64,000 nt of DNA, from positions 7,195,501 to 7,259,500 of the forward strand of contig NZ_JANADR010000001.1 of the NCBI RefSeq assembly GCF_024199925.1, written 5' to 3'. The position numbers and the translations under genes are program-made. Shown here in pieces: positions 26,653 through 37,359 of the stretch (the first letter of the stretch is position 1; each line of letters starts with the position of its first letter). Source of the stretch: Bradyrhizobium sp. CCGUVB1N3 (GTDB lineage: Bacteria; Pseudomonadota; Alphaproteobacteria; Rhizobiales; Xanthobacteraceae). The notes beneath the pieces are model-generated. The model did no database searches. It was not told the origin of the DNA and worked only from the letters and a program-made list of their open reading frames with translations.

Positions 26653-26667
26653 TGGCATGGTTCTTGC
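26653..26667 (+). promoter_or_regulatory. Sigma-54 (RpoN) promoter of the urt operon
   Basis: TGGCATGGTTCTTGC matches the -24/-12 consensus TGGCAC-N5-TTGC with the GG and GC exactly 12 apart and one mismatch. It lies 73 bases before the urtA ATG. Nitrogen-controlled urea uptake through NtrC and RpoN is well known in proteobacteria. Confidence 0.8.
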
Positions 26668-26740
26668 GATTCCGTTAATCGCTGGCGGCCGTGGGGCCGT
26701 TCGCAGCGTTTTCACGTCTGCGTCAGGGAGATGATAGCTC

Positions 26741-28063
26741 ATGCTTACTAAATCCACTCACGATATAGCGGCGTCATTTAGCCGCCGCGGCTTGCTCGCC
26801 GCGACCGCCGGACTGATGCTGGGTCTGGCTTCCATTACCGGCGCAAAGGCCGCAGACGACACCATTAAGGTCGGTGTGCTGCACTCTCTCTCAGGCACCA
26901 TGGCCATCAGCGAGACCACGCTGAAAGACACCATCCTCTTCCTGATCGACGAGCAGAACAAGAAGGGCGGCGTGCTCGGCAAGAAGCTCGAGGCCGTCGT
27001 CGTCGACCCCGCTTCGAACTGGCCGCTGTTCGCCGAGAAGGCGCGCGAGCTGATCACCAAGGACAAGGTCGCCGTCGTGTTCGGCTGCTGGACCTCGGTG
27101 TCGCGCAAGTCGGTGCTCCCGGTCTTCAAGGAGCTGAACAACATCCTGTTCTACCCCGTGCAGTACGAGGGCGAAGAGTCCGAGCGTAACGTGTTCTACA
27201 CGGGTGCTGCGCCGAACCAGCAGGCGATCCCCGCCGTCGACTACCTGATGAAGGACGAGAAGGTGAAGCGCTGGGTGCTCGCGGGTACCGACTACGTCTA
27301 TCCGCGCACCACCAACAAGATCCTGGAAGCCTATCTGAAGTCCAAGGGTGTCGCCCAGGAAGACATCATGATCAACTACACGCCGTTCGGTCACTCCGAC
27401 TGGCAGACGATCGTGGCCGACATCAAGAAGTTCGGCTCGGCCGGCAAGAAGACCGCGGTGGTCTCGACCATCAACGGCGACGCCAACGTTCCCTTCTACA
27501 AGGAGCTCGGCAACCAGGGCATCAAGGCCAAGGACATCCCGGTGGTCGCGTTCTCGGTGGGTGAGGAAGAGCTCGCCGGCATCGACACCAAGCCGCTGGT
27601 CGGCCATCTCGCCGCCTGGAACTACTTCGAGTCGATCAAGACTCCGGCGAACGAGAAGTTCATCAAGGAGTGGCAGGCCTACACCAAGAACCCGAAGCGC
27701 ACCACCAACGACCCGATGGAAGCGCATGTGATCGGCTTCAACATGTGGGTGAAGGCGGTCGAGAAGGTGAAGTCGACCGATCCGGACAAGGTGATCGATG
27801 CGCTTCCCGGCATCGAGGCGCCGAACCTGACCGGTGGCACCTCCAAGATGCTGCCGAACCACCACATCACCAAGCCGGTGTTCATCGGCGAGATCAAGGG
27901 CAACGGCCAGTTCGACGTGGTCTGGAAGACCCCGAGCCTCGTTCCGGGCGACGCCTGGTCGAAGGAGCTCGACGGCTCCAAGGACCTGGTCGGCGACTGG
28001 GTCGAGAAGAAGTGCGGCAACTACAACGTCAAGACCAACAAGTGCCTCGGTTCGGGCTCCTGA
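26741..28063 (+). CDS. urtA: Urea ABC transporter substrate-binding protein UrtA
   Basis: The 440-residue protein has a Tat-like signal (SRRGLLAATAGLMLG, cleavage near AKA) and the UrtA pattern IKVGVLHSLSGTMAISETTLKD, PVQYEGEESERNVFYTGAAPNQQ. It captures urea in the periplasm. GGGAGATGATAGCTC before the ATG supplies the ribosome site. A sigma-54 promoter precedes it and a stable hairpin follows, separating it from urtB; this usually raises binding-protein mRNA above that of the permease. Confidence 0.96.
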   Translation: MLTKSTHDIAASFSRRGLLAATAGLMLGLASITGAKAADDTIKVGVLHSLSGTMAISETTLKDTILFLIDEQNKKGGVLGKKLEAVVVDPASNWPLFAEKARELITKDKVAVVFGCWTSVSRKSVLPVFKELNNILFYPVQYEGEESERNVFYTGAAPNQQAIPAVDYLMKDEKVKRWVLAGTDYVYPRTTNKILEAYLKSKGVAQEDIMINYTPFGHSDWQTIVADIKKFGSAGKKTAVVSTINGDANVPFYKELGNQGIKAKDIPVVAFSVGEEELAGIDTKPLVGHLAAWNYFESIKTPANEKFIKEWQAYTKNPKRTTNDPMEAHVIGFNMWVKAVEKVKSTDPDKVIDALPGIEAPNLTGGTSKMLPNHHITKPVFIGEIKGNGQFDVVWKTPSLVPGDAWSKELDGSKDLVGDWVEKKCGNYNVKTNKCLGSGS

Positions 28064-28090
28064 TCCCGGTTTGACGTGATATGACGACAC

Positions 28091-28120
28091 GGAGAGGGCG
28101 GCGATCCCGCCGCCCTCTCC
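28091..28120 (+). other. Intercistronic stem-loop between urtA and urtB
   Basis: GGAGAGGGCGGC and GCCGCCCTCTCC form a perfect 12-base-pair stem with a six-base loop and no T run. It is likely an mRNA stabiliser or partial attenuator that lets UrtA be made in excess. Confidence 0.7.
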
Positions 28121-28146
28121 ACCCATTTCTGCCGGGGTAATTCACA

Positions 28147-29754
28147 GTGCTCGCAAAATTGCCAGCCCGTCTCTGCACGCTTGCGCTTTCGTTTTTCCTG
28201 ATCGCGTTCGCGCTGCCGGCCTTGGCCGGTCCGTTCGAGGATGCGGTCGCCAAATTCGCCAACGACGATTTTTCCGACACTGAAGAAGCGATCGGCGTGG
28301 TCGCGAGCAGCGGAAATCCGCTCGCTCTTCCGATCATCAGCGCGCTGCAGGACGGCCGTCTGATGGCCGATCCGGACAGCAAGAAGGTTTATGTCACCGG
28401 CGCGGACGGCAAGTCGATCGATGCCGCAACCGGTCAGTCCGTCGCGAGCGTTCCCGACAGCGCCAGCGCGGTTCGTCTCAACAACCGTCTGCGCCGCAGC
28501 GTTGATGCCGCGCTCGGCAGCCTGACCCTGATGTCGCCCGATCTTTCGACGCGCATGCAGGCCGCGCAATCCGTCTTCAAGTCGCACGAGGAGAGCGCGC
28601 TCGAAGCCGTCGACAACGCGCTCGCCAAGGAAACCAGCAAGTCCGTCAGGACGGTGCTCGGTGAAGCCCGCGCGGCGATCCTGCTGTTCAAATCCGACGC
28701 CACGGAGGTCGAGAAGCTCGAAGCCGTCGCCACCATCAAGGCCAGAGGCGACCAGGAAGCGCTGGCGCTGCTGACCGGCATGGGTGACCAGCCGGCTTCG
28801 GTGACGAAGGCCGCGGCAAGCGCGATCGGCTCGATCCAGAGCTCGCTCGCGGTCTGGTCCACGGTGCAGAACGCCTGGTACGGCCTCTCGCTCGGCTCGG
28901 TGCTGCTGCTTGCTGCGATCGGCCTCGCCATCACCTTCGGCGTGATGGGCGTCATCAACATGGCCCATGGCGAGATGGTGATGCTGGGCGCCTATACCAC
29001 CTTCGTCGTGCAGGAGGTGATCCGCACCCGCTATCCCGCATTGTTCGACTATTCGCTGCTGATCGCCGTGCCGCTCGCCTTCCTGGTGTCTGGCGCGATC
29101 GGCGTCTTGATCGAGCGCAGCATCATCCGCTTCCTCTACGGCCGCCCGCTGGAGACGCTGCTCGCGACCTGGGGCCTGTCCTTGGTGCTCCAGCAGGCGG
29201 TGCGCACCGCATTCGGTCCGACCAACCGGGAGGTCGGCAACCCCTCCTGGATGAGCGGAGCGTTCGAGCTCGGACAGATCACCATCACCTATAACCGGCT
29301 CTGGATCCTCTGCTTCACGCTTGCGGTGTTCGCGATCCTGCTTGCGATGCTGCGCTACACTGCGCTCGGCCTTGAAATGCGCGCGGTGACTCAGAACCGC
29401 CGCATGGCGGCCTCAATGGGCATTGCCACCTCGCGCGTCGACGCGCTGACCTTCGGCCTCGGCTCCGGCATTGCCGGCATCGCCGGCGTCGCGCTGTCGC
29501 AGATCGACAATGTCAGCCCCAATCTCGGCCAGAGCTACATCATCGACAGCTTCATGGTCGTCGTGTTCGGCGGGGTCGGCAATCTCTGGGGCACGCTGGT
29601 CGGCGCCTTCACGCTCGGCATCGCCAACAAGTTCCTGGAGCCGGTCGCCGGCGCCGTGCTCGGCAAGATCGCGATCCTGGTCCTGATCATCCTGTTCATT
29701 CAAAAGCGCCCGCGCGGCCTGTTCGCGCTCAAGGGCCGTGCGGTGGAAGCATGA
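28147..29754 (+). CDS. urtB: Urea ABC transporter permease UrtB
   Basis: Starting at GTG 28147, the 535-residue product has a signal sequence, an extra N-terminal periplasmic domain of about 220 residues found in UrtB proteins, and a LivH-like permease domain (ITFGVMGVINMAHGEMVMLGAY, LGIATSRVDALTFGLGSGIAGIAG-type region). It forms the channel with UrtC. Its stop overlaps the urtC start by 4 bases. Confidence 0.95.
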   Translation: MLAKLPARLCTLALSFFLIAFALPALAGPFEDAVAKFANDDFSDTEEAIGVVASSGNPLALPIISALQDGRLMADPDSKKVYVTGADGKSIDAATGQSVASVPDSASAVRLNNRLRRSVDAALGSLTLMSPDLSTRMQAAQSVFKSHEESALEAVDNALAKETSKSVRTVLGEARAAILLFKSDATEVEKLEAVATIKARGDQEALALLTGMGDQPASVTKAAASAIGSIQSSLAVWSTVQNAWYGLSLGSVLLLAAIGLAITFGVMGVINMAHGEMVMLGAYTTFVVQEVIRTRYPALFDYSLLIAVPLAFLVSGAIGVLIERSIIRFLYGRPLETLLATWGLSLVLQQAVRTAFGPTNREVGNPSWMSGAFELGQITITYNRLWILCFTLAVFAILLAMLRYTALGLEMRAVTQNRRMAASMGIATSRVDALTFGLGSGIAGIAGVALSQIDNVSPNLGQSYIIDSFMVVVFGGVGNLWGTLVGAFTLGIANKFLEPVAGAVLGKIAILVLIILFIQKRPRGLFALKGRAVEA

Positions 29755-30920
29755 CCCCTCACATGCTCACGCGATCGCTGGACCGCGGCGCGACGATGTT
29801 TCTCGCCGTCGTCGCCGCCTGCGGCATCCTGATTCCGCTCTCAAACCTGCTGTTGCCTGCCGGCTCGTTCTTCCAGGTGCCGACTTATCTGGTCGCGCTT
29901 TGGGGCAAGTATGTCTGCTACGCCATTCTAGCGCTCTCGATCGACCTGATCTGGGGCTATTGCGGCATCCTCTCGCTCGGCCACGGCGCGTTCTTCGCGC
30001 TCGGCGGCTACGCCATGGGCATGTACCTGATGCGGCAGATCGGCACCCGCGGCGTCTACGGCAATCCGATGCTGCCCGACTTCATGGTGTTCCTGAACTG
30101 GCAGAAGCTGCCCTGGTACTGGTACGGCTTCGACATGTTCTGGTTCGCCGCGCTGATGGTGCTGTTCGTGCCCGGCCTGCTCGCCTTCTGCTTCGGCTGG
30201 CTCGCCTTCCGCTCGCGCGTCACCGGCGTCTACCTGTCGATCATCACGCAGGCGATGACCTATGCGCTCTTGCTCGGCTTCTTCCGCAACGATTTCGGCT
30301 TCGGTGGCAACAACGGCCTGACCGACTTCAAGGATATCCTTGGCTTCAACGTGCAGGCCGAAGGTACCCGCGCCACGCTGTTCGCGCTCAGCTGTCTCGC
30401 CTTGATCGCCGGCTTCCTGATCTGCCGGGCCATCGTCACCTCAAAGCTCGGCAAGGTGCTGATCGCGATCCGCGACGCGGAATCGCGCACGCGCTTCCTC
30501 GGCTACCGCGTCGAGTCCTACAAGCTGTTCGTGTTCACGGTGTCGGCCTGCATGGCCGGCGTCGCCGGTGCGCTCTACGTGCCGCAGGTCGGCATCATCA
30601 ACCCGAGCGAATTCGCGCCGGGCAACTCGATCGAGGCGGTGATCTGGGTCGCGGTCGGTGGCCGCGGCACGCTGATCGGCGCAGCGCTCGGCGCCGTCGT
30701 CGTCAACTACGCCAAGACGTTCTTCACCTCAGGCGTGCTGGCGCCGTATTGGCTGTTCATGCTGGGCGCGCTGTTCATCCTGGTGACGCTGCTGCTGCCA
30801 AAGGGCATCGTCGGCACCTTCAATTCGTGGTGGGAGCCGTTCAAGGCAAAGCGCCCGGCGGAAACCACCGAGAGCGCGGCGCGTGAAGACGGCGTCAGCG
30901 AACCGAAGATGGCGGAGTAG
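29751..30920 (+). CDS. urtC: Urea ABC transporter permease UrtC
   Basis: The 389-residue LivM-like permease has about ten hydrophobic segments and the motifs DLIWGYCGILSLGHGAFFALGGY and IRDAESRTRFLGY. It pairs with UrtB in the inner membrane. The ATG lies in a 4-base overlap with urtB. Confidence 0.95.
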   Translation: MTPHMLTRSLDRGATMFLAVVAACGILIPLSNLLLPAGSFFQVPTYLVALWGKYVCYAILALSIDLIWGYCGILSLGHGAFFALGGYAMGMYLMRQIGTRGVYGNPMLPDFMVFLNWQKLPWYWYGFDMFWFAALMVLFVPGLLAFCFGWLAFRSRVTGVYLSIITQAMTYALLLGFFRNDFGFGGNNGLTDFKDILGFNVQAEGTRATLFALSCLALIAGFLICRAIVTSKLGKVLIAIRDAESRTRFLGYRVESYKLFVFTVSACMAGVAGALYVPQVGIINPSEFAPGNSIEAVIWVAVGGRGTLIGAALGAVVVNYAKTFFTSGVLAPYWLFMLGALFILVTLLLPKGIVGTFNSWWEPFKAKRPAETTESAAREDGVSEPKMAE

Positions 30921-30926
30921 GCGGAT

Positions 30927-31688
30927 ATGAACGTCATGGACACCCGCGCGACCTCCGCGATGCTCTATCTCGACGGCGTGCACGTCTCGTTCGACGGGTT
31001 TCACGCCATCAACAATTTGTCGCTCACGCTCGCGCCCGGCGAAATGCGGGCCATCATCGGGCCGAACGGCGCCGGCAAGACCACGATGATGGACATCATC
31101 ACCGGCAAGACCAAGCCGGACGAAGGCACCGTGCTGTTCGACGGCGTCACCGATCTCACGCGCCTCGATGAGACCCGCATCGCCGAGCTCGGCATTGGCC
31201 GCAAATTCCAGAAGCCGACGGTGTTCGAGAGCCAGACGGTCGAGGACAATCTCCTGCTCGCGCTCAACGTCGACCACTCGGTTCGCGGCACGCTGTTCTG
31301 GCGCGGCAGCAAGGCGGAATCCGAGCGCATCGACAAGGTGCTGGAGACCATCCGCCTCACCGATGCGCGAGGTCGCCTCGCCGGCAGCCTCAGCCACGGC
31401 CAGAAGCAGTGGCTGGAGATCGGCATGCTGCTGGCGCAGGATCCAAAGCTCCTGCTGGTCGACGAGCCCGTCGCGGGCATGACCGACGTCGAGACGCATC
31501 TCACCGCCGAGCTCTTGAAGGAGATCAACAAGAACCACACCGTGATGGTCGTCGAGCACGACATGACCTTCGTTCGCGAATTGGGCGTGAAGGTCACCTG
31601 CCTGCACGAGGGCTCGGTGCTTGCCGAAGGCACCATCGACCAAGTCTCGTCCAACGAGCGGGTCATCGAAGTCTATTTGGGACGCTGA
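30927..31688 (+). CDS. urtD: Urea ABC transporter ATP-binding protein UrtD
   Basis: The 253-residue LivG-like ATPase has Walker A GPNGAGKT (45-52), signature LSHGQKQWLE and Walker B LLLVDEPVAGMTD. The DVETHLTAELL stretch is typical of UrtD. It hydrolyses ATP for urea uptake together with UrtE. It follows urtC after 6 bases. Confidence 0.95.
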   Translation: MNVMDTRATSAMLYLDGVHVSFDGFHAINNLSLTLAPGEMRAIIGPNGAGKTTMMDIITGKTKPDEGTVLFDGVTDLTRLDETRIAELGIGRKFQKPTVFESQTVEDNLLLALNVDHSVRGTLFWRGSKAESERIDKVLETIRLTDARGRLAGSLSHGQKQWLEIGMLLAQDPKLLLVDEPVAGMTDVETHLTAELLKEINKNHTVMVVEHDMTFVRELGVKVTCLHEGSVLAEGTIDQVSSNERVIEVYLGR

Positions 31689-31691
31689 GCG

Positions 31692-32387
31692 ATGCTTGAG
31701 GTCAAGGACATCAACCTGTTCTACGGCGCGGCCCAGGCGCTGCGCGGGGTCTCGATCGCGGCCGAGCCCGGCAAGGTCACTTGTGTGCTTGGGCGCAATG
31801 GCGTCGGGAAGACCTCGCTGCTGCGCGCCATGGTCGGCCAATATCCGATCTCCTCGGGCGCGATCGTGTTCGACGGCAGCGACATCACGGCGCTGAAGCC
31901 CTATGAGCGGGCACGCAAGGGCATCGGCTTCGTGCCGCAGGGCCGCGAAATCTTTCCGCTGCTGACGGTCGAGGAAAATCTCAAGACCGGCTTCGGCCCG
32001 CTCAAGCGCGACGAGCGCTTCATCCCCGATGACGTGTTCTCGCTGTTTCCGGTGCTGCAATCCATGCTCGGCCGTCGTGGCGGCGACCTCTCCGGCGGCC
32101 AGCAGCAGCAGCTCGCGATCGGCCGCGCGCTGGTGATGCGGCCGAAATTGCTGCTGCTCGACGAGCCGACCGAGGGCATCCAGCCGTCGATCATCAAGGA
32201 CATCGGCCGCGCGATCTCTTATTTGCGCAACCTCGGCAACATCGCCATCGTGCTGGTCGAACAATATCTCGACTTTGCCTGCGAACTCGGCGACAGTTTT
32301 GCCGTGATGGATCGCGGCGCGGTGAAATACACCTGCGACCGCACCAATCTCGATCCCGGCGAGATCAGCCGCCAGATGGCGCTGTAA
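31692..32387 (+). CDS. urtE: Urea ABC transporter ATP-binding protein UrtE
   Basis: The 231-residue LivF-like ATPase has Walker A GRNGVGKT (34-41), signature LSGGQQQQLAIGRAL and Walker B LLLLDEPTEGIQPS. It ends 35 bases before ureD, so uptake and hydrolysis genes are probably read as one transcript. Confidence 0.95.
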   Translation: MLEVKDINLFYGAAQALRGVSIAAEPGKVTCVLGRNGVGKTSLLRAMVGQYPISSGAIVFDGSDITALKPYERARKGIGFVPQGREIFPLLTVEENLKTGFGPLKRDERFIPDDVFSLFPVLQSMLGRRGGDLSGGQQQQLAIGRALVMRPKLLLLDEPTEGIQPSIIKDIGRAISYLRNLGNIAIVLVEQYLDFACELGDSFAVMDRGAVKYTCDRTNLDPGEISRQMAL

Positions 32388-32422
32388 GCCTTTCATTCTG
32401 CCGCGACCGGCTGGGGAGGCGG

Positions 32423-33253
32423 ATGCGCAGCGACGTTTCAGCCACGTCCAGTGTTTTCGAGGCCAACCGCGCCCGCGGCGCGGTGCGCTTCGACGTCCAT
32501 GCGCGCGAGGGCGTGACGCGGCGTGGGGCGTTGCACGAATCCGGCTCCTTGCGCGTGCGCTTTCCTTCGCCGGAAGGCGAGGGGCTCTCCGGCGTGTTCG
32601 TCAACACCGCCGGTGGGGTTGCCGGCGGAGACCGTTTTGACATCGAGATTTCGGCAGGCGAGGGCTCGCGCCTGACGCTGACCACGGCGGCAGCCGAGAA
32701 GGTCTATCGCGCGCCCGGCAAGGCGGCAGAGCTCAATATCGCCCTGAAGGTCGCCGCAGGCGCGCATCTCGGCTGGCTGCCCCAGGAGACGATCCTGTTC
32801 GATCGCGCCCGTGTCCATCGCCGCTTCGACATCGCACTCGATGGCGCGGCCTCGCTCCTGCTCTGCGAGATCGTGGTGTTCGGCCGCACCGCGATGGGCG
32901 AGCGCATGGAGCAGGGCGAGTTCGTCGACCGCTGGCGGATCTCTCGTGGCGGCAAGCTGGTTTTCGCCGAAACTGTCAGGCTCGACGGCAATATCGGCGC
33001 CAAGCTCGCTCGATCTGCGGTGGCCAAGGGCGGCGCGGCGATCGGCACGGCCCTGATCGTGCCCGGTGACGAGGCATTGATCGGGCGCATCCGGGAAGCT
33101 TCGGAATCATTCTCCGGCGAGGTCGGGATATCCGCCTGGAATGGCTTTGCAATGGCGCGGTTCTGTGCCCAAGATGCGGCGCGCTTGCGCGCCGACATGA
33201 TGGCGGTGCTGGCGCGCACCGGCGCCACGCTGCCGCGGCTGTGGCTGAATTGA
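32423..33253 (+). CDS. ureD: Urease accessory protein UreD
   Basis: The 276-residue protein has the UreD landmarks GVFVNTAGGVAGGDRFDIEI, TTAAAEKVYRAPG and LGWLPQETILFDRARVHR. UreD is the scaffold that binds apo-urease and receives the UreF-UreG-nickel complex. It follows the transporter genes and precedes ureA. Confidence 0.95.
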   Translation: MRSDVSATSSVFEANRARGAVRFDVHAREGVTRRGALHESGSLRVRFPSPEGEGLSGVFVNTAGGVAGGDRFDIEISAGEGSRLTLTTAAAEKVYRAPGKAAELNIALKVAAGAHLGWLPQETILFDRARVHRRFDIALDGAASLLLCEIVVFGRTAMGERMEQGEFVDRWRISRGGKLVFAETVRLDGNIGAKLARSAVAKGGAAIGTALIVPGDEALIGRIREASESFSGEVGISAWNGFAMARFCAQDAARLRADMMAVLARTGATLPRLWLN

Positions 33254-33277
33254 CGAACTCACGAACAGAGATTTTGC

Positions 33278-33580
33278 ATGAACCTGTCTCCCCGCGAAAA
33301 GGACAAGCTTCTGATCTCGATGGCGGCCATCGTGGCGCGGCGCAGGCTCGAGCGCGGCGTCAAGCTGAACCACCCGGAGGCGATCGCGATCATCTCCGAT
33401 TTCATTCTGGAAGGCGCGCGTGACGGCCGCACCGTGGCCGAGCTGATGCAGGCCGGCGCGCAGGTTCTGACCCGCGACCAGGTGATGCCGGGCATTCCCG
33501 AGATGATCCACGACATCCAGGTCGAAGCGACGTTTCCGGACGGCACCAAGCTCGTCACCGTCCACGAGCCGATCAGGTGA
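33278..33580 (+). CDS. ureA: Urease gamma subunit UreA
   Basis: The 100-residue protein begins [20 protein letters not shown] and contains [21 protein letters not shown] and [20 protein letters not shown], all standard for UreA. Length is normal. A palindromic repeat separates it from ureB. Confidence 0.97.
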   Translation: MNLSPREKDKLLISMAAIVARRRLERGVKLNHPEAIAIISDFILEGARDGRTVAELMQAGAQVLTRDQVMPGIPEMIHDIQVEATFPDGTKLVTVHEPIR

Positions 33581-33589
33581 TTCAAATTC

Positions 33590-33678
33590 GTCATTCCGGG
33601 GTGCCCGCAGGGCGAACCCGGAATCCAGAGATTGTTGATCGAGATTCCGGGTTCTCGCTCTGCGAGCCCCGGAATGAC
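33590..33678. repeat. Palindromic intergenic repeat between ureA and ureB
   Basis: GTCATTCCGGGG at the left and CCCCGGAATGAC at the right (33667-33678) flank an inner pair (CCCGGAAT / ATTCCGGG), so the 89-base unit folds into a compound hairpin. It belongs to the same family as 7055-7097. It sits 9 bases after the ureA stop and 14 bases before the ureB start. Confidence 0.85.
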
Positions 33679-33692
33679 GGAGGAAGGCAAAC

Positions 33693-33998
33693 ATGATCCC
33701 CGGCGAACTCTTCATCAAGGACGGCGAGATCGAACTCAATGCCGGCCGCAAGACCGTGACGCTGACCGTCGCCAACACCGGCGACCGTCCGATCCAGGTC
33801 GGCTCGCACTATCATTTCTTCGAGACCAATCCGGCGCTGAAATTCGATCGCAAGAAAGCCCGCGGCATGCGCCTCGACATCGCCGCCGGCACCGCCGTCC
33901 GCTTCGAGCCCGGCCAGACCCGCGACGTCCAGCTCGTCGCCCTGGCCGGCAAGAAAACCATCTACGGTTTTCGTGGCGACGTGATGGGGAAGTTGTGA
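33693..33998 (+). CDS. ureB: Urease beta subunit UreB
   Basis: The 101-residue protein contains [34 protein letters not shown] and [10 protein letters not shown], the usual UreB pattern. GGAGGAAGG precedes the ATG. It joins UreA and UreC in the urease core. It ends 3 bases before an HD-domain gene, not before ureC. Confidence 0.97.
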   Translation: MIPGELFIKDGEIELNAGRKTVTLTVANTGDRPIQVGSHYHFFETNPALKFDRKKARGMRLDIAAGTAVRFEPGQTRDVQLVALAGKKTIYGFRGDVMGKL

Positions 33999-34001
33999 GG
34001 C

Positions 34002-34541
34002 ATGCGGCCGCCCGTCCGGTTCATTTCAGAAGCTGCCGAAGTGGCCGCGCGCCGGCATAAGAGCATGGTGCGCAAGGGGCGGGGCAACGAGCCCTACGTA
34101 AATCACCTTGCCGAGGTCGCAAATCTGCTTGCGATCGCAACTGACGGCGCGGATGCCGAACTCGTTGCAGCCGGCTGGCTGCACGATACGCTCGAGGACA
34201 CCGAGACCACGACCAAAGAGCTCTCGCTAAGATTCTCTGATCGTGTGGCCTCCCTCGTCATCGAATGCACAGATGACATGAGTCTGCCAAAGGCCGAGCG
34301 GCGGCGGCGACAAGTCGTCGATGCGCCGAAGAAGTCGGACGACGCCAAGCTCATCAAAATTGCCGACAAGATCAGCAATGTCGAGGCTCGTATTCGTTCC
34401 AACCCGACCGCTGAGGAGCGCGTCGATCTGATCGAGTACACGGACTGGGCCGAGCAGGTCGTCGCGGGCTGCCGCGGCGGCAATGCCTACCTCGACGAGA
34501 AGTTCGACGACGCGGTGGAGCGAGCGAGGGCCTCGCTGTGA
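34002..34541 (+). CDS. Small HD-domain protein resembling a (p)ppGpp hydrolase, inside the urease operon
   Basis: The 179-residue protein carries the hydrolase motifs of RelA/SpoT-type and MESH1-type enzymes: H35 in [13 protein letters not shown]61-D62 with E65-D66 in [11 protein letters not shown], and D122/N126 in IKIADKISN. There is no synthetase or regulatory domain, so it would be a single-domain alarmone hydrolase. It is encoded between ureB (3-base gap) and ureC (37 bases), hence co-expressed with urease. The fold is well supported; the substrate is inferred, and other nucleotide pyrophosphates are possible. Confidence 0.85.
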   Translation: MRPPVRFISEAAEVAARRHKSMVRKGRGNEPYVNHLAEVANLLAIATDGADAELVAAGWLHDTLEDTETTTKELSLRFSDRVASLVIECTDDMSLPKAERRRRQVVDAPKKSDDAKLIKIADKISNVEARIRSNPTAEERVDLIEYTDWAEQVVAGCRGGNAYLDEKFDDAVERARASL

Positions 34542-34578
34542 GCGCCATCAAAACATTCAAACGCAAACGGGGCTTGTG

Positions 34579-36294
<1,716 letters not shown>

Positions 36295-36314
36295 AATTAC
36301 CCTCAACTTCACTG

Positions 36315-36344
36315 CCCTCGGAGCCTGTCCGAGGGCGGATTTTC
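36315..36344 (+). terminator. Hairpin after ureC
   Basis: CCCTCGGA and TCCGAGGG form an eight-base-pair stem with loop GCCTG, followed by CGGATTTTCC. It may partly end transcription after the structural genes, leaving lower levels of the accessory genes. Confidence 0.55.
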
Positions 36345-36423
36345 CGGTTTTGCGTCTCGTCGTGCTTGGTCTAATGTCGCGCCCGGTATCTTGAAGCCAG
36401 AAGAAAAGCCGGGAGGATTTCTC

Positions 36424-36723
36424 GTGATCTACGTCGTTGCCACCTTGACCATCAAGCCCGAAACGCACGCCGAATTCATTGCCGCCGCCACCGCCTGCAT
36501 CAAGGAGACGCGGAAGGAGCCCGGCAATATCGCCTATGATTTGCACGAGAGCGTCACCGATCACACCAAGATGGTGTTCGTCGAGCAGTGGGAGAATGCC
36601 GAGGCGTTGGTGCCTCATCGTGCAGCCGAACACATGAAGACGTTCGGCCGGGTCGCGGTAAAGTGCTTCGCGGCGCCGCCGAAGATCGAAGTGATCACGC
36701 CGGAAAAAGTCGAGACACGGTAA
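36424..36723 (+). CDS. ABM-domain (antibiotic biosynthesis monooxygenase-like) protein
   Basis: From GTG 36424, preceded by GGGAGGA, the product is 99 residues with the ABM dimeric ferredoxin-like pattern: VVATLTIKPETHAEF, KEPGNIAYDLHES and MVFVEQWENAEALVPHRAAEHMKTF. Members include quinol and heme monooxygenases and many of unknown role. It lies between ureC and ureE, 12 bases before ureE, so it is probably co-expressed with the nickel accessory genes, though its role there is unknown. Confidence 0.85.
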   Translation: MIYVVATLTIKPETHAEFIAAATACIKETRKEPGNIAYDLHESVTDHTKMVFVEQWENAEALVPHRAAEHMKTFGRVAVKCFAAPPKIEVITPEKVETR

Positions 36724-36735
36724 CAGGATAAAACC

Positions 36736-37359
36736 ATGATCCGGGCGACGCAGGTCAAGGGGCAGCACCGCTTCACGGAAGCAGCGGCGGATACGGTCGT
36801 GCTCGATTTCGACGACCGGCACCGCCGCCGCATGGCGATGACGGGCACGCGCGGGCTCGAGTTCCTGCTCGACCTCGAAAACGCCGTCGCGCTGCGCGGC
36901 GGCGATGCGCTGGTGCTGGAGGACGGCCGGCTGGTCGAGGTGGTCGCCGCTCCCGAGCCGCTGCTCGAGATCCGCGGCCACGATCCGCACCATCTCATCC
37001 GCGTCGCCTGGCATCTCGGCAACCGGCACCTGCCGACGCAGATCATGGCCAAGAGCCTGCGTATCCGAAAGGATCACGTCATCGAGGCGATGGTAAAGGG
37101 TCTTGGCGCGCGGGTGATCGAGATCGAGGCGCCCTTCGATCCCGAAGGCGGCGCCTATGCCGACGCCGGCCACGCGCACGCTGACGATCATGGGCATGAC
37201 CATGCGCATCATGATCACGGGCACCACGATCATGATCACCACCATCACGATCATGCCGCGCATGACCACCATGATCACGGTCACCATCATCACCACGATG
37301 AGCATTGTGACCATCCCGACCATCACCACGGCCACGGCCATGCTCATGACCACAAATGA
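36736..37359 (+). CDS. ureE: Urease accessory nickel chaperone UreE with long His-rich tail
   Basis: The 207-residue protein has the UreE N- and C-domains ([37 protein letters not shown]) and a C-terminal tail (146-207) in which about 34 of 62 residues are His, mixed with Asp. UreE delivers nickel to urease; the tail should bind several more nickel ions and act as a store. Its last 14 bases overlap the ureF start. Confidence 0.95.
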   Translation: MIRATQVKGQHRFTEAAADTVVLDFDDRHRRRMAMTGTRGLEFLLDLENAVALRGGDALVLEDGRLVEVVAAPEPLLEIRGHDPHHLIRVAWHLGNRHLPTQIMAKSLRIRKDHVIEAMVKGLGARVIEIEAPFDPEGGAYADAGHAHADDHGHDHAHHDHGHHDHDHHHHDHAAHDHHDHGHHHHHDEHCDHPDHHHGHGHAHDHK

